DNA from: Acetobacteraceae bacterium
GTDB taxonomy: Bacteria > Pseudomonadota > Alphaproteobacteria > Acetobacterales > Acetobacteraceae
Reading direction: 5' to 3'
Assembly: GCA_004843345.1 (NCBI GenBank)
Contig: CP039460.1
Coordinates: 1,535,001 to 1,599,000, forward strand
Length of the DNA: 64,000 nucleotides
Shown here: one piece after another, positions 20,811 through 30,270 of the stretch
Numbering within the stretch: the first letter of the stretch is position 1
Layout of the letters: each line of letters starts with the position of its first letter
The notes under the pieces: generated by a model
What the model saw: the letters and a program-made list of their open reading frames with translations, nothing else
What the model was told of the DNA's origin: nothing
Databases searched by the model: none
Program-made: the position numbers and the translations under genes

Positions 20811-21992
20811 TCAATATTTTAATACTAAGGCGACTTGTGAGAGTTTTTCAATGGCTATTTTACATTCTTCCTCGGTTACAATCAGAGGAGGGAGCAAACG
20901 CAGGACATTATCGCCCGCTGGAACGGCTAAAAATTTGTGGCGCAAGCACATTTTTGCCACTTCTGAAACAGGCGGTGCACAGCGCAGACCCTTTATTAGA
21001 CCGATACCGCGCACTTCTGTAAAAACTTCTGGATAGTCTTGGACTAATTTCTGGAGCATTTTATGAAAGGATAAGCTTGTCTTTTGAACTTTTGGTAAGA
21101 AACTTGGGGCTAGAATTTCTTCTAAAACTGTTTTTGCAGCGATGCAGGCGAAAGGATTTCCCGCAAAGGTTGAGCCATGTGTTCCAGCTGTCAAATGCTC
21201 GCCAAGTTCTTTTTTAACCAATACCGCCCCAATGGGAATACCGCCACCGAGACCCTTAGCAAGACTGAGGACATCAGGGGTGACATTAAATTGCTCATGG
21301 GCAAAGAGGTGTCCGCTGCGTCCAACGCCTGTTTGGACTTCGTCAAACCCTAGAAAAATACCATTTTCACTGCAAATGTCTCGTAATTTCTGAAGGAATG
21401 CAGTGTCGGGAACATTAATGCCACTTTCCCCTTGAATCGGCTCGACAAGAATGCCGGCAACCTTTCCGTCAAGAAGAGGATAAATAGAATCAATATTGTT
21501 AAAGACAGCGTGGCGGAATTCGCTGGGCATAGGCCCAAACCCTTCCTGATATTTAGGGTTTCCTGTTGCAGAGAGCATGGCAAGTGTCCGGCCATGGAAA
21601 GCATGATTAAAGCTAATAATGGCACGGCGTTCGGGGTGGTCTGACATATATTGTGCACGGCGGATAAGTTTAACGAGTGCCTCATTGGCTTCTGTGCCGG
21701 AATTTGCGAAAAGCACATAATCCGCAAAAGAATGTTTTACGAGATGTTCTGCAACCTCTTCACTCTCTGGAATTTGATATAAGTTTGAGACGTGTATGAG
21801 CTTGTGAAGTTGTTCAGTAAGATTTTTAACAAGTTCAGGGTGTGAATGCCCCAAAGAAGAGACGGCAATGCCCGCACCAAAATCTAAATATTTTTCACCA
21901 GATTTTTCATAAAGCCAGACGCCTTTTCCATGTGTGAAGGCGATTGGAAAACGGTTATAATTTGGCGTTAGAAAAGAAGAATGGCGCGTCAT
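20811..21992 (-). CDS. argD: Acetylornithine aminotransferase
   Basis: Class-III PLP aminotransferase of 393 residues, converting N-acetylglutamate 5-semialdehyde to N-acetylornithine in arginine synthesis; it can often also act on succinyldiaminopimelate. The NSGTEANE phosphate-binding block (98-105), GFDEVQTG with Asp217, and the Schiff-base Lys246 in SLAKGLGGG are all intact. Length is normal. It heads a minus-strand gene train (hslO, unknown, dehydrogenase). argC of the same pathway lies 40 kb away in this window. Confidence 0.95.
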   Translation of the reverse strand: MTRHSSFLTPNYNRFPIAFTHGKGVWLYEKSGEKYLDFGAGIAVSSLGHSHPELVKNLTEQLHKLIHVSNLYQIPESEEVAEHLVKHSFADYVLFANSGTEANEALVKLIRRAQYMSDHPERRAIISFNHAFHGRTLAMLSATGNPKYQEGFGPMPSEFRHAVFNNIDSIYPLLDGKVAGILVEPIQGESGINVPDTAFLQKLRDICSENGIFLGFDEVQTGVGRSGHLFAHEQFNVTPDVLSLAKGLGGGIPIGAVLVKKELGEHLTAGTHGSTFAGNPFACIAAKTVLEEILAPSFLPKVQKTSLSFHKMLQKLVQDYPEVFTEVRGIGLIKGLRCAPPVSEVAKMCLRHKFLAVPAGDNVLRLLPPLIVTEEECKIAIEKLSQVALVLKY

Positions 21993-22120
21993 AAAGTCAC
22001 ATTATAAAAGTAAAATGCTTGGAGCATATCTGCTGTTTAAAAGCAAAATACACTATAATGTCTTAGAAATCAGTATTTTAAAAAATTAAGTGGTTTTGAA
22101 AAGCAGGTATTGAGTAGATT

Positions 22121-22756
22121 ATGTCAAAAACACCGAAACAATCTTTGCTTCCAACGCTAGATCGTTTTTATCTAAAAGAAGCTTTGCTGGCTTACACGGC
22201 ACGTTTTTCGACGACAAAGCAAAAAGCTGCACAAATGTTAGAGCGAAAAATTATGCGCTGGGGCTTTAAAGCTCAAAAGGCGGGTTTGCCAGAGTCAGCT
22301 ATTTATGAAATCCAAGAAAATGCAAAAGTGCATATACCGCACCTACTTTTGGAGATGGTTTCCTTAGGTGCGATCAATGATTTAGAGTTTGGGCGCTCTA
22401 AAGTGCGCCATAGCGCAGGCCGAAAATCACGGCGGCTTATTGTTGCAAAATTATCCGCAAAAGGTATTGGTTCGGATCTTTTGGAAGAGGCTATTGAGGA
22501 AGGGCTTGGGGAAGCTGGATCAGAAAAAGCAGAAGCGCTGGAGGTTGAAGCTGCCCTTCGATTGGCAAAAAAACGAAAAATTGGTCCGTTTCAAGAAGAA
22601 AGAGAAGAGGGTGAAGGGATGATAGATGAATACGCAGAAATGCAAAAATTTTCTAAAGAGCTCGGTATTTTTGCCAGAGCAGGATTTGGCAGGGAGATTG
22701 CGATGAGAGTTTTGAAAATGCCTTTGGAGGAGGCGCTTCCTTATTTTGAAGAATAG
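22121..22756 (+). CDS. recX: RecX-family regulatory protein
   Basis: A 211-residue helical protein matching RecX, which caps and limits RecA filaments. Typical RecX three-helix repeats are visible: LLEMVSLGAINDLEFGRS, a basic HSAGRKSRRLIVAKL, then KGIGSDLLEEAIEE, and a last repeat with MQKFSKELGIFARAGFGRE. The acidic insert at about 165-180 (EEREEGEG) separates the last repeat. It stands ahead of tatA and is not next to recA here. The assignment is by repeat pattern, so the regulatory effect on RecA is inferred. Confidence 0.8.
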   Translation: MSKTPKQSLLPTLDRFYLKEALLAYTARFSTTKQKAAQMLERKIMRWGFKAQKAGLPESAIYEIQENAKVHIPHLLLEMVSLGAINDLEFGRSKVRHSAGRKSRRLIVAKLSAKGIGSDLLEEAIEEGLGEAGSEKAEALEVEAALRLAKKRKIGPFQEEREEGEGMIDEYAEMQKFSKELGIFARAGFGREIAMRVLKMPLEEALPYFEE

Positions 22757-22887
22757 AGTGGTTTCTTCTATTAAAATTAAAGGCTAGTATCTTCTGCAAT
22801 TATACCTATATAATTTAGGACTGAAATTTATTATTTTGGGGATTGTTTTGAGAATGAAATTCTATCCCCCGGCAAGAGGTTGGTTCT

Positions 22888-23139
22888 ATGGGATCTATGA
22901 GCATCACGCATTGGATTATTCTGGGCGTTATTGTCCTTATTCTATTTGGCGGAAGTGGCAAAATTAGCAGCATGATGGGCGATTTGGCTAAAGGGTTAAA
23001 GACCTTTAAGAAGAGTATGGCTGAAGAAGATGAGCCAGATTCTAAAGCGTCCGCTTCAATTGCCCATAAAGACGGCCAAGATGTTTCTATGGCTTCTTCT
23101 CGCACAGCAGCACCGGCAGAACAGTCTCGTAAGGATTAA
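22888..23139 (+). CDS. tatA: Sec-independent translocase subunit TatA
   Basis: An 83-residue protein with one short N-terminal membrane helix (about 8-24), the conserved FGG hinge (ILFGGSGKI) and the amphipathic helix ([12 protein letters not shown]) followed by an acidic, Ala/Ser-rich tail. TatA forms the pore for folded, twin-arginine proteins such as the KatG and dehydrogenase small subunit predicted here. AAGAGG precedes the first ATG; a second ATG three codons on is also possible. tatB and tatC are not adjacent. Confidence 0.93.
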   Translation: MGSMSITHWIILGVIVLILFGGSGKISSMMGDLAKGLKTFKKSMAEEDEPDSKASASIAHKDGQDVSMASSRTAAPAEQSRKD

Positions 23140-23189
23140 AGCGTCCGTTGTTCGTCTCGGTCATTAGCATTTGAATTAAAGGATTTGTT

Positions 23190-24176
23190 TTGGGCACAAA
23201 ATTTCCTGCCCTGTATAAGGATTGGCGTTTAATTCCAGCACAGGCCAAGGGCTGTGCTGTTGCTTTAGGTAATTTTGATGGTGTGCATCTTGGGCACCAG
23301 TATTTATTGCAAAAGCTCTCGAGAGCCTGTCCCTCAGCCCCTTTGGGAGTGGTTACGTTTGCGCCGCATCCAAAAGCATTTTTCCGCCCTCAGGATCCGC
23401 CTTTTCAGTTGGTGAATACAGGGAAGGAGCGTGCAAATTATTTGGCCCATTTCGGGGTTGAGCATGTTTTTGAGATCGCTTTCAATCAGGAATTTGCCAA
23501 TTTTTCTCCAGAAATTTTTGTTGAAGAAGTACTGATTAACTCTTTAGGGGTTAAGCATGTTGGCTGTGGAGTAGATTTTTCTTTCGGGCATCGTCGTCTT
23601 GGCAATGTCGCTTTGCTTGCGCAGCTTTTGGGGAAGGCACAAATTGGTTTAACGGATGTCGAACCACGTGATGATGCCGAAGGGCCTATTTCCTCGACCC
23701 GTATAAGAAAAGCTTTACAAGAAGGTTATCCAGAGAGAGCAATGCATTTTTTAGGACGCCCCTGGCGGCTTTCTGGGAAGGTGTTGCATGGGGATAAAAG
23801 GGGGCGTTTACTCGGCTTTCCAACGGCAAATGTGGCGCTTGGTAATTATATTGAGCCAGCAAGGGGCGCTTATGTCTGCGCCATTAAGTTGCCTCAGGAT
23901 GGTGGAGACGGTGCAGGGAATGTTTATCATGGGATAGCCAATATTGGTCGGCGCCCAACCATTGATGATAAAATTCAAAGTCGTATAGAAGCGCATTTAT
24001 TCGATTTTTCAGGCGATTTGTACGGTCGTATGATTGATATTTTTCTTCTCAGTCATTTGAGAGAGGAAAAGCGCTTTGAAAATTTAACGGTTCTGACGGA
24101 ACAAATCAACGCAGATGCCTTGGCGGCACAGTCTTGGTTTGCAGAGGGGAATGCTGAGCGTATTTCTCTTTTTTAA
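23190..24176 (+). CDS. ribF: Bifunctional riboflavin kinase/FAD synthetase
   Basis: A 328-residue enzyme that makes FMN from riboflavin and then FAD. The N-terminal nucleotidyltransferase has GNFDGVHLGH (about 27-36) and ISSTRIRKAL; the C-terminal flavokinase has GRLLGFPTAN and HGIANIGRRPT. The start codon is TTG at 23190 with AAAGGA six bases upstream; no ATG exists near the expected N-terminus. The FAD product supplies flavoenzymes such as the GMC dehydrogenase in this window. It is followed by ileS after 64 bases. Confidence 0.96.
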   Translation: MGTKFPALYKDWRLIPAQAKGCAVALGNFDGVHLGHQYLLQKLSRACPSAPLGVVTFAPHPKAFFRPQDPPFQLVNTGKERANYLAHFGVEHVFEIAFNQEFANFSPEIFVEEVLINSLGVKHVGCGVDFSFGHRRLGNVALLAQLLGKAQIGLTDVEPRDDAEGPISSTRIRKALQEGYPERAMHFLGRPWRLSGKVLHGDKRGRLLGFPTANVALGNYIEPARGAYVCAIKLPQDGGDGAGNVYHGIANIGRRPTIDDKIQSRIEAHLFDFSGDLYGRMIDIFLLSHLREEKRFENLTVLTEQINADALAAQSWFAEGNAERISLF

Positions 24177-24240
24177 CTTTTCCTTTAAAATATCTTACTC
24201 ATTAAAACTTTAAGTTTCTAAGCTGATTTGGAAAAACGTA

Positions 24241-27200
24241 ATGTCTCAAAAAGATCATCATCACTTAAACGAGATTACTCAGGCAGAAAAAATTGCCCAA
24301 GGGGACTATCGGGGGACGGTGTTTCTGCCAAGGACAAATTTTCCAATGCGTGGAAATCTTCCCACGCAAGAGCCTAAGCGTTTAAAACAATGGGAAGCGG
24401 AGAAACTAGATCAGAGGATTAAAGAGGCAGGACGTCAGAGAAAAACGGTTTTTACACTGCATGATGGCCCTCCTTATGCTAATGGACGTATTCATATTGG
24501 GCATGCTTTGAATAAAGTGATGAAGGATGTGATTAACCGTGCGCAGCGTATGTCAGGAAAAGAAGTTCGATATATTCCTGGCTGGGATTGCCATGGTCTT
24601 CCAATTGAGTGGAAAGTCGAAGAGGAAAACCGTAAGAAGAAAAAAGAAGATGTTAAAGACGATATTTTAGGATTTCGCGCTCAATGTCGTGATTATGCTA
24701 AACATTGGGTCAGCGTTCAGGAAGCAGATTTTAAACGTGTTGGTGTACAGGCTGAATGGCAAAATCGCTATGTGACAATGGATTATCGTTATGAGAGCGG
24801 AATTGCAAAGGAAATAGGCGCATTTCTTTTGAGCGGACGTCTCTATCGCGGTTTAAAGCCCGTTATGTGGAGTCCTGTCGAGAGAACGGCTTTGGCAGAG
24901 GCTGAAATTGAATATCATGACGTTAAAAGTCGCACGTTATTTGTCGCCTTTCCAATTAAACAAGATCCTACGCATGGCAAATTGAAAAATGTCTCTGCGG
25001 TCATGTGGACAACAACGCCTTGGACTGTGCCTCTCAATCGGGCTTTAGCCTATAACCCTGAGTTGGAATATTGCGTGATTGAGGCTAAGGAAGTTACTGA
25101 ATCTTCTTTAGTTCCTGTGAATAGCCGCCTTCTCTTAGCAAAGGAACTGGTCGAAGATTTCGTAAAAAAGGCACAAATTTCTAAATATCGCCAAGTTTCA
25201 GAGATACTGGGGGCAGATTTAGAGGGGGCGACAGCCTATCATCCCTTCTCGTCCCATGTGTTAGGAAAAGACCTTCCGAATGGGGAAGTCTTTTATAATG
25301 GAGAACGCCCTTTCCTTGGAGGAGATTTTGTTACGGCTGAGGCTGGGACGGGTGTTGTTCACATGGCGCCAGCGCATGGAGATGATGATTTTCGCCTTTG
25401 TATTTCCCATGGCATTAAGATTACAGAAGATGTTTTAGACAATGGGCTGTATGCAGATCATGTATCAGGATTAAGTGGCGTTCACGTTTTTAAGGCGGCC
25501 GATCCTGTTTGTGACTTGTTGAATGAATCACGTGAACATTATGAAGGAAAAGCGCCAGCTGGTTTAATGGCAGAAGAGGAAATTTTACATTCCTATCCGC
25601 ATTCTTGGCGTTCTAAAAAGCCCATTATTTTCCGAGCAACCCCTCAATGGTTTATCGCAATGGATGGGCATGAAACGCCAGAAGGGGGAGCTGCAGGCTC
25701 TTTAAGAGATAAGGCTTTGGATGCGTTGGAGGAGGTGACGTTTTTGCCTGCCTCTTCTCGTCGGCGCTTAACTTCTATGCTTGCAGGACGTCCTGACTGG
25801 TGTATTTCCCGTCAAAGGACATGGGGCGTCCCTATTGCAATTTTTGTTGAAAAGAAAACGAATAAGCTTTTGCGCGATGCAGAAGTGATGCAAAGAATTG
25901 TAGATGTCTTTGCACAAGAAGGGGCAGATGCTTGGTATCAGCCAGACATGGCAAAACGTTTTCTCGGTGAAAAATATAATCCTGAAGATTATGAGCCTGT
26001 TTTTGATGTCGTGGATGTTTGGTTTGAAAGTGGATGTATGCCAGGTCTTGTTCTGCAAGATGCGCAAGGGAAGCGCCAAGAAGGGCTTAATTTTCCAGCA
26101 GATTTGATTCTGGAAGGCTCAGATCAGCATCGTGGCTGGTTTCAATCTACTTTGTTGGAATGTCTTGAATCTTGGGATATTGCCCCTTCCAAAACGATTT
26201 TGACGCAGGGCTTTGTTTTGGATGGCAAAGGCCGGAAAATGTCAAAATCTTTGGGGAATGTGGTTTCTCCTATTGATGTTGCAGATGAAATGGGGGCGGA
26301 TATTTTGCGTTTCTGGGTTGTTAACTCAGATTCCAGTGAAGATTTGCGTATTAGTAAGGAAATTTTGAAACAGCAAGGGGAAATGTACCGCCGTATCCGC
26401 AATAGTCTGCGTTGGATTTTAGGCGGGTTAGAGGGGTTTGATGAAAAGGAAATCGTCCCTTTTGAAAAATTGCCCTCTTTAGAGCGCTATATTCTGCATC
26501 GCTTACGTCAGATTCATCAGAAAATCACCCTTGCTGCTGGCACTGAAAAAATGTCAGCAACGCATGATTGGCGTGATGTTTTTAATGAAATTTATAATTT
26601 CTGTAATTTAGATCTTTCCGCTTTTTATTTTGATATTCGTAAAGACGTTCTTTATTGCGACGGGCAGCAGGAGCATATTCGCCAGTCGGTTAGAACGCTT
26701 TTGGATATTCTCCATCGGGCTTTGACAACTTGGCTTGCACCAGCCTTAGTCTTTACCGCAGAGGAGGCTTGGACCGTTCGTTTTGGAGAGAGTAAGGACT
26801 CCGATGGAAAAGCTTCAAGCGTGCATTTAGAAACCTTCTATGAACCAGCTCACCAGAATGGCACTTATCTTTGGGATGATACTGCTTTAGCTGCAAATTG
26901 GGAGAGAATCCGTGAACTCCGGGGAATGATCACAACAGAGTTAGAAGGTTTAAGAACTTCGGGAGAAATACGCTCTTCGCTTGAGGCCTCCGTTCTTCTA
27001 ACGCTTTCGGAAGAAGATCAAAACTTGCTTTCATCTGAGGATTGGCAAGATATTTGTATTGTTTCACGGTTAAAATTGACGCAAGGTGAAAAATTCTCTG
27101 CTAACGTAGAAAAAGCAAGTGGTGAAAAATGTGCCCGCTGTTGGAAAGTGCTGGAAGATGTAGGGCAGAATGAACAATACAGCGATCTTTGCCCGCGTTG

Positions 27201-27243
27201 CGTAGCTGTTGTTAAAACTTATTTAGAGGAAATGCCTTCATGA
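24241..27243 (+). CDS. ileS: Isoleucyl-tRNA synthetase
   Basis: Class-I synthetase of 1000 residues charging tRNA-Ile. The HIGH signature is in GRIHIGHA (about 83-90), KMSKS in RKMSKSLGN (about 665-670), and the C-terminal zinc site is CARCW and CPRC (about 964-985). The editing domain includes GTGVVHMAPAHG. It is the bacterial type with a C-terminal zinc finger, as in E. coli. Its stop overlaps the lspA start (ATGA), so the two are translationally coupled, as in many bacteria. Confidence 0.98.
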   Translation: MSQKDHHHLNEITQAEKIAQGDYRGTVFLPRTNFPMRGNLPTQEPKRLKQWEAEKLDQRIKEAGRQRKTVFTLHDGPPYANGRIHIGHALNKVMKDVINRAQRMSGKEVRYIPGWDCHGLPIEWKVEEENRKKKKEDVKDDILGFRAQCRDYAKHWVSVQEADFKRVGVQAEWQNRYVTMDYRYESGIAKEIGAFLLSGRLYRGLKPVMWSPVERTALAEAEIEYHDVKSRTLFVAFPIKQDPTHGKLKNVSAVMWTTTPWTVPLNRALAYNPELEYCVIEAKEVTESSLVPVNSRLLLAKELVEDFVKKAQISKYRQVSEILGADLEGATAYHPFSSHVLGKDLPNGEVFYNGERPFLGGDFVTAEAGTGVVHMAPAHGDDDFRLCISHGIKITEDVLDNGLYADHVSGLSGVHVFKAADPVCDLLNESREHYEGKAPAGLMAEEEILHSYPHSWRSKKPIIFRATPQWFIAMDGHETPEGGAAGSLRDKALDALEEVTFLPASSRRRLTSMLAGRPDWCISRQRTWGVPIAIFVEKKTNKLLRDAEVMQRIVDVFAQEGADAWYQPDMAKRFLGEKYNPEDYEPVFDVVDVWFESGCMPGLVLQDAQGKRQEGLNFPADLILEGSDQHRGWFQSTLLECLESWDIAPSKTILTQGFVLDGKGRKMSKSLGNVVSPIDVADEMGADILRFWVVNSDSSEDLRISKEILKQQGEMYRRIRNSLRWILGGLEGFDEKEIVPFEKLPSLERYILHRLRQIHQKITLAAGTEKMSATHDWRDVFNEIYNFCNLDLSAFYFDIRKDVLYCDGQQEHIRQSVRTLLDILHRALTTWLAPALVFTAEEAWTVRFGESKDSDGKASSVHLETFYEPAHQNGTYLWDDTALAANWERIRELRGMITTELEGLRTSGEIRSSLEASVLLTLSEEDQNLLSSEDWQDICIVSRLKLTQGEKFSANVEKASGEKCARCWKVLEDVGQNEQYSDLCPRCVAVVKTYLEEMPS

Positions 27244-27806
27244 GCGCAGATAACCTTTCTTTCAGAGAAAAAGTTCGAACTTATCTGAATGGTTTTTCTT
27301 GGAAGCAGGCGACACCTTCTAAATTTATTGCGATGGGATTAATCGTTCTTGTTTTTCTGATTGATCAATGGAGTAAAGGGATTATCCTCGAAAAATTGAG
27401 CGGTTTTGTTCATGCAAAGGAAATTACGCCTTTTTTTGATTTAGTTTTGGTTCGAAATAAGGCTGTAACCTTTGGGATGTTTGGCGGCGTTACAGATACG
27501 CTCGGTCCATGGGTTTTTATTATTATTTCGTTAATGGCCTGTATGGCTCTCGGGATGTATCTCTGGCGGACGACTTCGGTTTTGATTGCGCTTTGCTGCG
27601 GATTGATTATTGGGGGAGCGCTTGGAAATGCTTTTGACCGCTTATTTCGAGGCGGTACTGTCGTTGATTTTTTGTATTTCCATATTGGGGAAGTTTCTTG
27701 GTACGTCTTTAACTTGGCAGATACAGCGATTGTTGGTGGCGTCATGATTTGGATCATTTATTCTTTTTTCAGTGATAAAAAGAATACGGGTAATTTCGAG
27801 GGCTGA
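27240..27806 (+). CDS. lspA: Lipoprotein signal peptidase (signal peptidase II)
   Basis: Inner-membrane aspartyl protease of 188 residues that cleaves prolipoprotein signal peptides after lipidation. Four membrane segments are visible, with catalytic Asp143 (VVDFLYFH) and Asp161 (FNLADTAIVGG), and the GNAFDR block. A cytoplasmic N-terminal extension of about 28 residues precedes the first helix. The usual Gly of the NxG block reads Ala here (RNKAVTFG). It likely processes the several lipoproteins predicted nearby (DUF3035, transglycosylase, small lipoproteins). Confidence 0.95.
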   Translation: MSADNLSFREKVRTYLNGFSWKQATPSKFIAMGLIVLVFLIDQWSKGIILEKLSGFVHAKEITPFFDLVLVRNKAVTFGMFGGVTDTLGPWVFIIISLMACMALGMYLWRTTSVLIALCCGLIIGGALGNAFDRLFRGGTVVDFLYFHIGEVSWYVFNLADTAIVGGVMIWIIYSFFSDKKNTGNFEG

Positions 27807-27816
27807 GGGAGAGAAA

Positions 27817-28344
27817 ATGAAGCATTCTTATCATGTGAAAATTTTAACGACAGTTGTCTGCTCTTTTTTTCTTTCCACAGCCCTCTCAGGTTGTTCAGGA
27901 GATGAAGCTGCGAGAGCTTTTGGCCTTAAACGTTCTTTGCCAGACGAATATACAGTGACAACAAGAGCACCTCTTTCCATGCCTCCATCTGAGAGAATGG
28001 CTTTGCCTGGAGGTGATAAGTCTGAAGGCTCTGATGTCGATAAAAGTGCTAGCTTGGAAGCAATGGAAACGCTTTCCCCCGAGATGGCGATTCATCCGAT
28101 TGTTGGAGAACCTAGTCCAGGTCAGTCTGAGTTAACCGCAGCGACGCAAAAAGCTGCTGCAACGCCAGATTCCGGCGGTCTTTCGGAATCTGAAGATCCC
28201 CGTTTTGTGAATCGTGTGATGTTTTGGAAAGAGAAAAAGACAGGCGCAGTTGTTAGTGCCGAGGCGGAAAATCATCGTTTACGGCGAAATGAGGCTCTTG
28301 GCCGTCCAATGAATGAAGGCCCAACACCAACGGAACAACCCTAA
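27817..28344 (+). CDS. DUF3035 lipoprotein
   Basis: A 175-residue lipoprotein with signal peptide and lipobox LSGC (Cys26). DUF3035 proteins are alphaproteobacterial outer-membrane lipoproteins; one member (BamF) belongs to the outer-membrane assembly complex in Caulobacter. The conserved start of the mature part, ALxxPDEYTVTTRAPLSMPP-like, is clear. I chose the ATG at 27817, preceded by GGGAGAG, because the longer frame overlaps lspA. It lies 10 bases after lspA and 9 before mutL. A role in assembly is inferred from the family. Confidence 0.82.
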   Translation: MKHSYHVKILTTVVCSFFLSTALSGCSGDEAARAFGLKRSLPDEYTVTTRAPLSMPPSERMALPGGDKSEGSDVDKSASLEAMETLSPEMAIHPIVGEPSPGQSELTAATQKAAATPDSGGLSESEDPRFVNRVMFWKEKKTGAVVSAEAENHRLRRNEALGRPMNEGPTPTEQP

Positions 28345-28353
28345 AGGTATCAG

Positions 28354-30261
28354 ATGCTCCCCCAAACAGAAGCGTTGAACGAGGCAGATCATTTTTCTTC
28401 CATTCACCGCTTACCGGATCATTTAGTAAATTTGATTGCGGCTGGCGAGGTTGTGGAGCGCCCTTCAGGGGTTGTGAAAGAACTTGTTGAAAACGCATTG
28501 GATGCGGGTGCGTCAACAATCGAAATTGAAACGAAGTCTGGCGGAAAAGACCTGATTGAGGTTGTTGATGATGGCAGAGGCATGTCTCCAGAGGAATTGC
28601 CCTTTGCTGTGCAGCGTCATTGCACTTCTAAACTTCAGCTGATCTCTTCCACCGTTCAGAGTTCTGTAGAAGAAGATTTCTCGACAATTTTAGAAGATAT
28701 TCGAACACTGGGCTTTCGGGGAGAGGCATTGCCGTCTATCGCTGCAACGGCACGCCTTTCGTTGACCTCCCGTTTGGCCGATTCTGAAGAGGCTTGGTGT
28801 CAAGAGGTGGAAGGGGGAGAGATTTTTCCCGTAAAGCCTGCAGCTGGTGCAAAAGGAACAAAGGTTCGGGTGAGCGATTTATTTTTTGCGACCCCTGCTC
28901 GGCGTAAGTTCTTAAAAAGCATACGGGTAGAGGATAGCCGTATCGAAAATATGGTGCGGCGCTTAGCGCTTTGTGCACCAGAGGTCTCTTTTCGTTTAAA
29001 ACGGGACAATCGGGAAGTTTTATATTTTCCAGCACAACCTGCAAAGGATCGTGCAGCCGCAGTAATGGGTGCGCCAGTAAATCTTTTTATTCCTTGTCAG
29101 GCGAATAGAGGGCAGCTTTCTGTTACGGCTTGGCTTGGCAGTCCTTCTCAAACGAGATCAACAGGTTATAGTCAATTTTTCCTCGTTAATGGGCGTACTG
29201 TGACGGATAAAGTACTGCAAATGGCTTTGCGTGTTGCTTATCGGCCTTTAATTGAGCGGGGACGTTTCCCTGTAGCGACTGTGCATCTTCATTTGCCCTT
29301 TGAGGAAGTGGATGTGAATGTACATCCTACAAAAAATGAGCTTCGTTTTCGGGATGAGGTTAAGGTGCGTGGATTTTTAATTCATGTGCTGAGTGAAGCA
29401 CTTTCTGGAGGCGCTGGTGAAACGACTTCATTTGCTTTTGGTAAAACAGCAGTGAAAGCGCCATCTTTTTCAGTTGGATCAGCAGGAAATTTTGGGCAAG
29501 ATAAGAATGCGCTGAATCAGAGATTGATGTCAGCCTTGTCCCCTGATTTTGGGCAGGCGAGCTTTGCACCAGCCTCGCAGGCGAATGTCAGGAAATTCAC
29601 GGAAACGCAGGCCTTAGCCGCAAGAGTTTTAGAAGAGGCAAAATTCAGTGAGGCCGATGGAAAAACATATCCTCTTGGTCAGCCGATTACTCAGATTTTT
29701 GAGACTTATATTCTTTCCCGTGCCGAAAATGGCGCATTGATCTTGGTAGATCAGCATGCTGCACATGAGAGATTAACGATTGAATATTTGAGGGAACAGT
29801 TCTTAGAGGGAGGAATTCGAAGCCAAACCCTTCTTATGCCAGAAATTTTGGAAATAGGGGATCTCCTTGCAAAGACTTTATTAGAAAAATCAGCAGAGCT
29901 GGAAAAATTAGGATTTTTGATTGAGGATTTTGGAACAGGAAGTTTAATGGTTCGTGGAACGCCCTCTCTTTTGGGGACAGGCGAAGTGGAGCCGCTTTTA
30001 AGGGATATAGCTGAAGAGCTTGCGTTCTTAGATGATTTTCCTGCAAAGAAAGCAAAAGCCTTGGAAGAAAAAATTGAGGATATTTTAGCGACAATGGCGT
30101 GTCATGGCAGTATTCGGGCAGGGAGGCGTTTAAATCATGAAGAAATGTCTCAACTTTTACGGGATATGGAAACGCATCCAAGAGCTGGTAACTGTCCACA
30201 CGGCCGTCCAACATGGATTAGTTTAGGAAAAGAAGAACTCGAAAAAATGTTCGGCCGTTAA
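28354..30261 (+). CDS. mutL: DNA mismatch repair protein MutL
   Basis: A 635-residue GHKL ATPase linking MutS to downstream repair. ATP-site motifs are ELVENALDAGA (43-53), DDGRGM (72-77) and GFRGEALPSIA. The C-terminal domain carries the endonuclease motif DQHAAHERLTIE (466-477) and CPHGRP near the C-terminus, so it should nick DNA itself, as expected where MutH is absent. AAAGGTATCAG precedes the ATG. It probably shares a transcript with ileS, lspA and the DUF3035 gene. Confidence 0.96.
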   Translation: MLPQTEALNEADHFSSIHRLPDHLVNLIAAGEVVERPSGVVKELVENALDAGASTIEIETKSGGKDLIEVVDDGRGMSPEELPFAVQRHCTSKLQLISSTVQSSVEEDFSTILEDIRTLGFRGEALPSIAATARLSLTSRLADSEEAWCQEVEGGEIFPVKPAAGAKGTKVRVSDLFFATPARRKFLKSIRVEDSRIENMVRRLALCAPEVSFRLKRDNREVLYFPAQPAKDRAAAVMGAPVNLFIPCQANRGQLSVTAWLGSPSQTRSTGYSQFFLVNGRTVTDKVLQMALRVAYRPLIERGRFPVATVHLHLPFEEVDVNVHPTKNELRFRDEVKVRGFLIHVLSEALSGGAGETTSFAFGKTAVKAPSFSVGSAGNFGQDKNALNQRLMSALSPDFGQASFAPASQANVRKFTETQALAARVLEEAKFSEADGKTYPLGQPITQIFETYILSRAENGALILVDQHAAHERLTIEYLREQFLEGGIRSQTLLMPEILEIGDLLAKTLLEKSAELEKLGFLIEDFGTGSLMVRGTPSLLGTGEVEPLLRDIAEELAFLDDFPAKKAKALEEKIEDILATMACHGSIRAGRRLNHEEMSQLLRDMETHPRAGNCPHGRPTWISLGKEELEKMFGR

Positions 30262-30270
30262 GGCTTTTGT

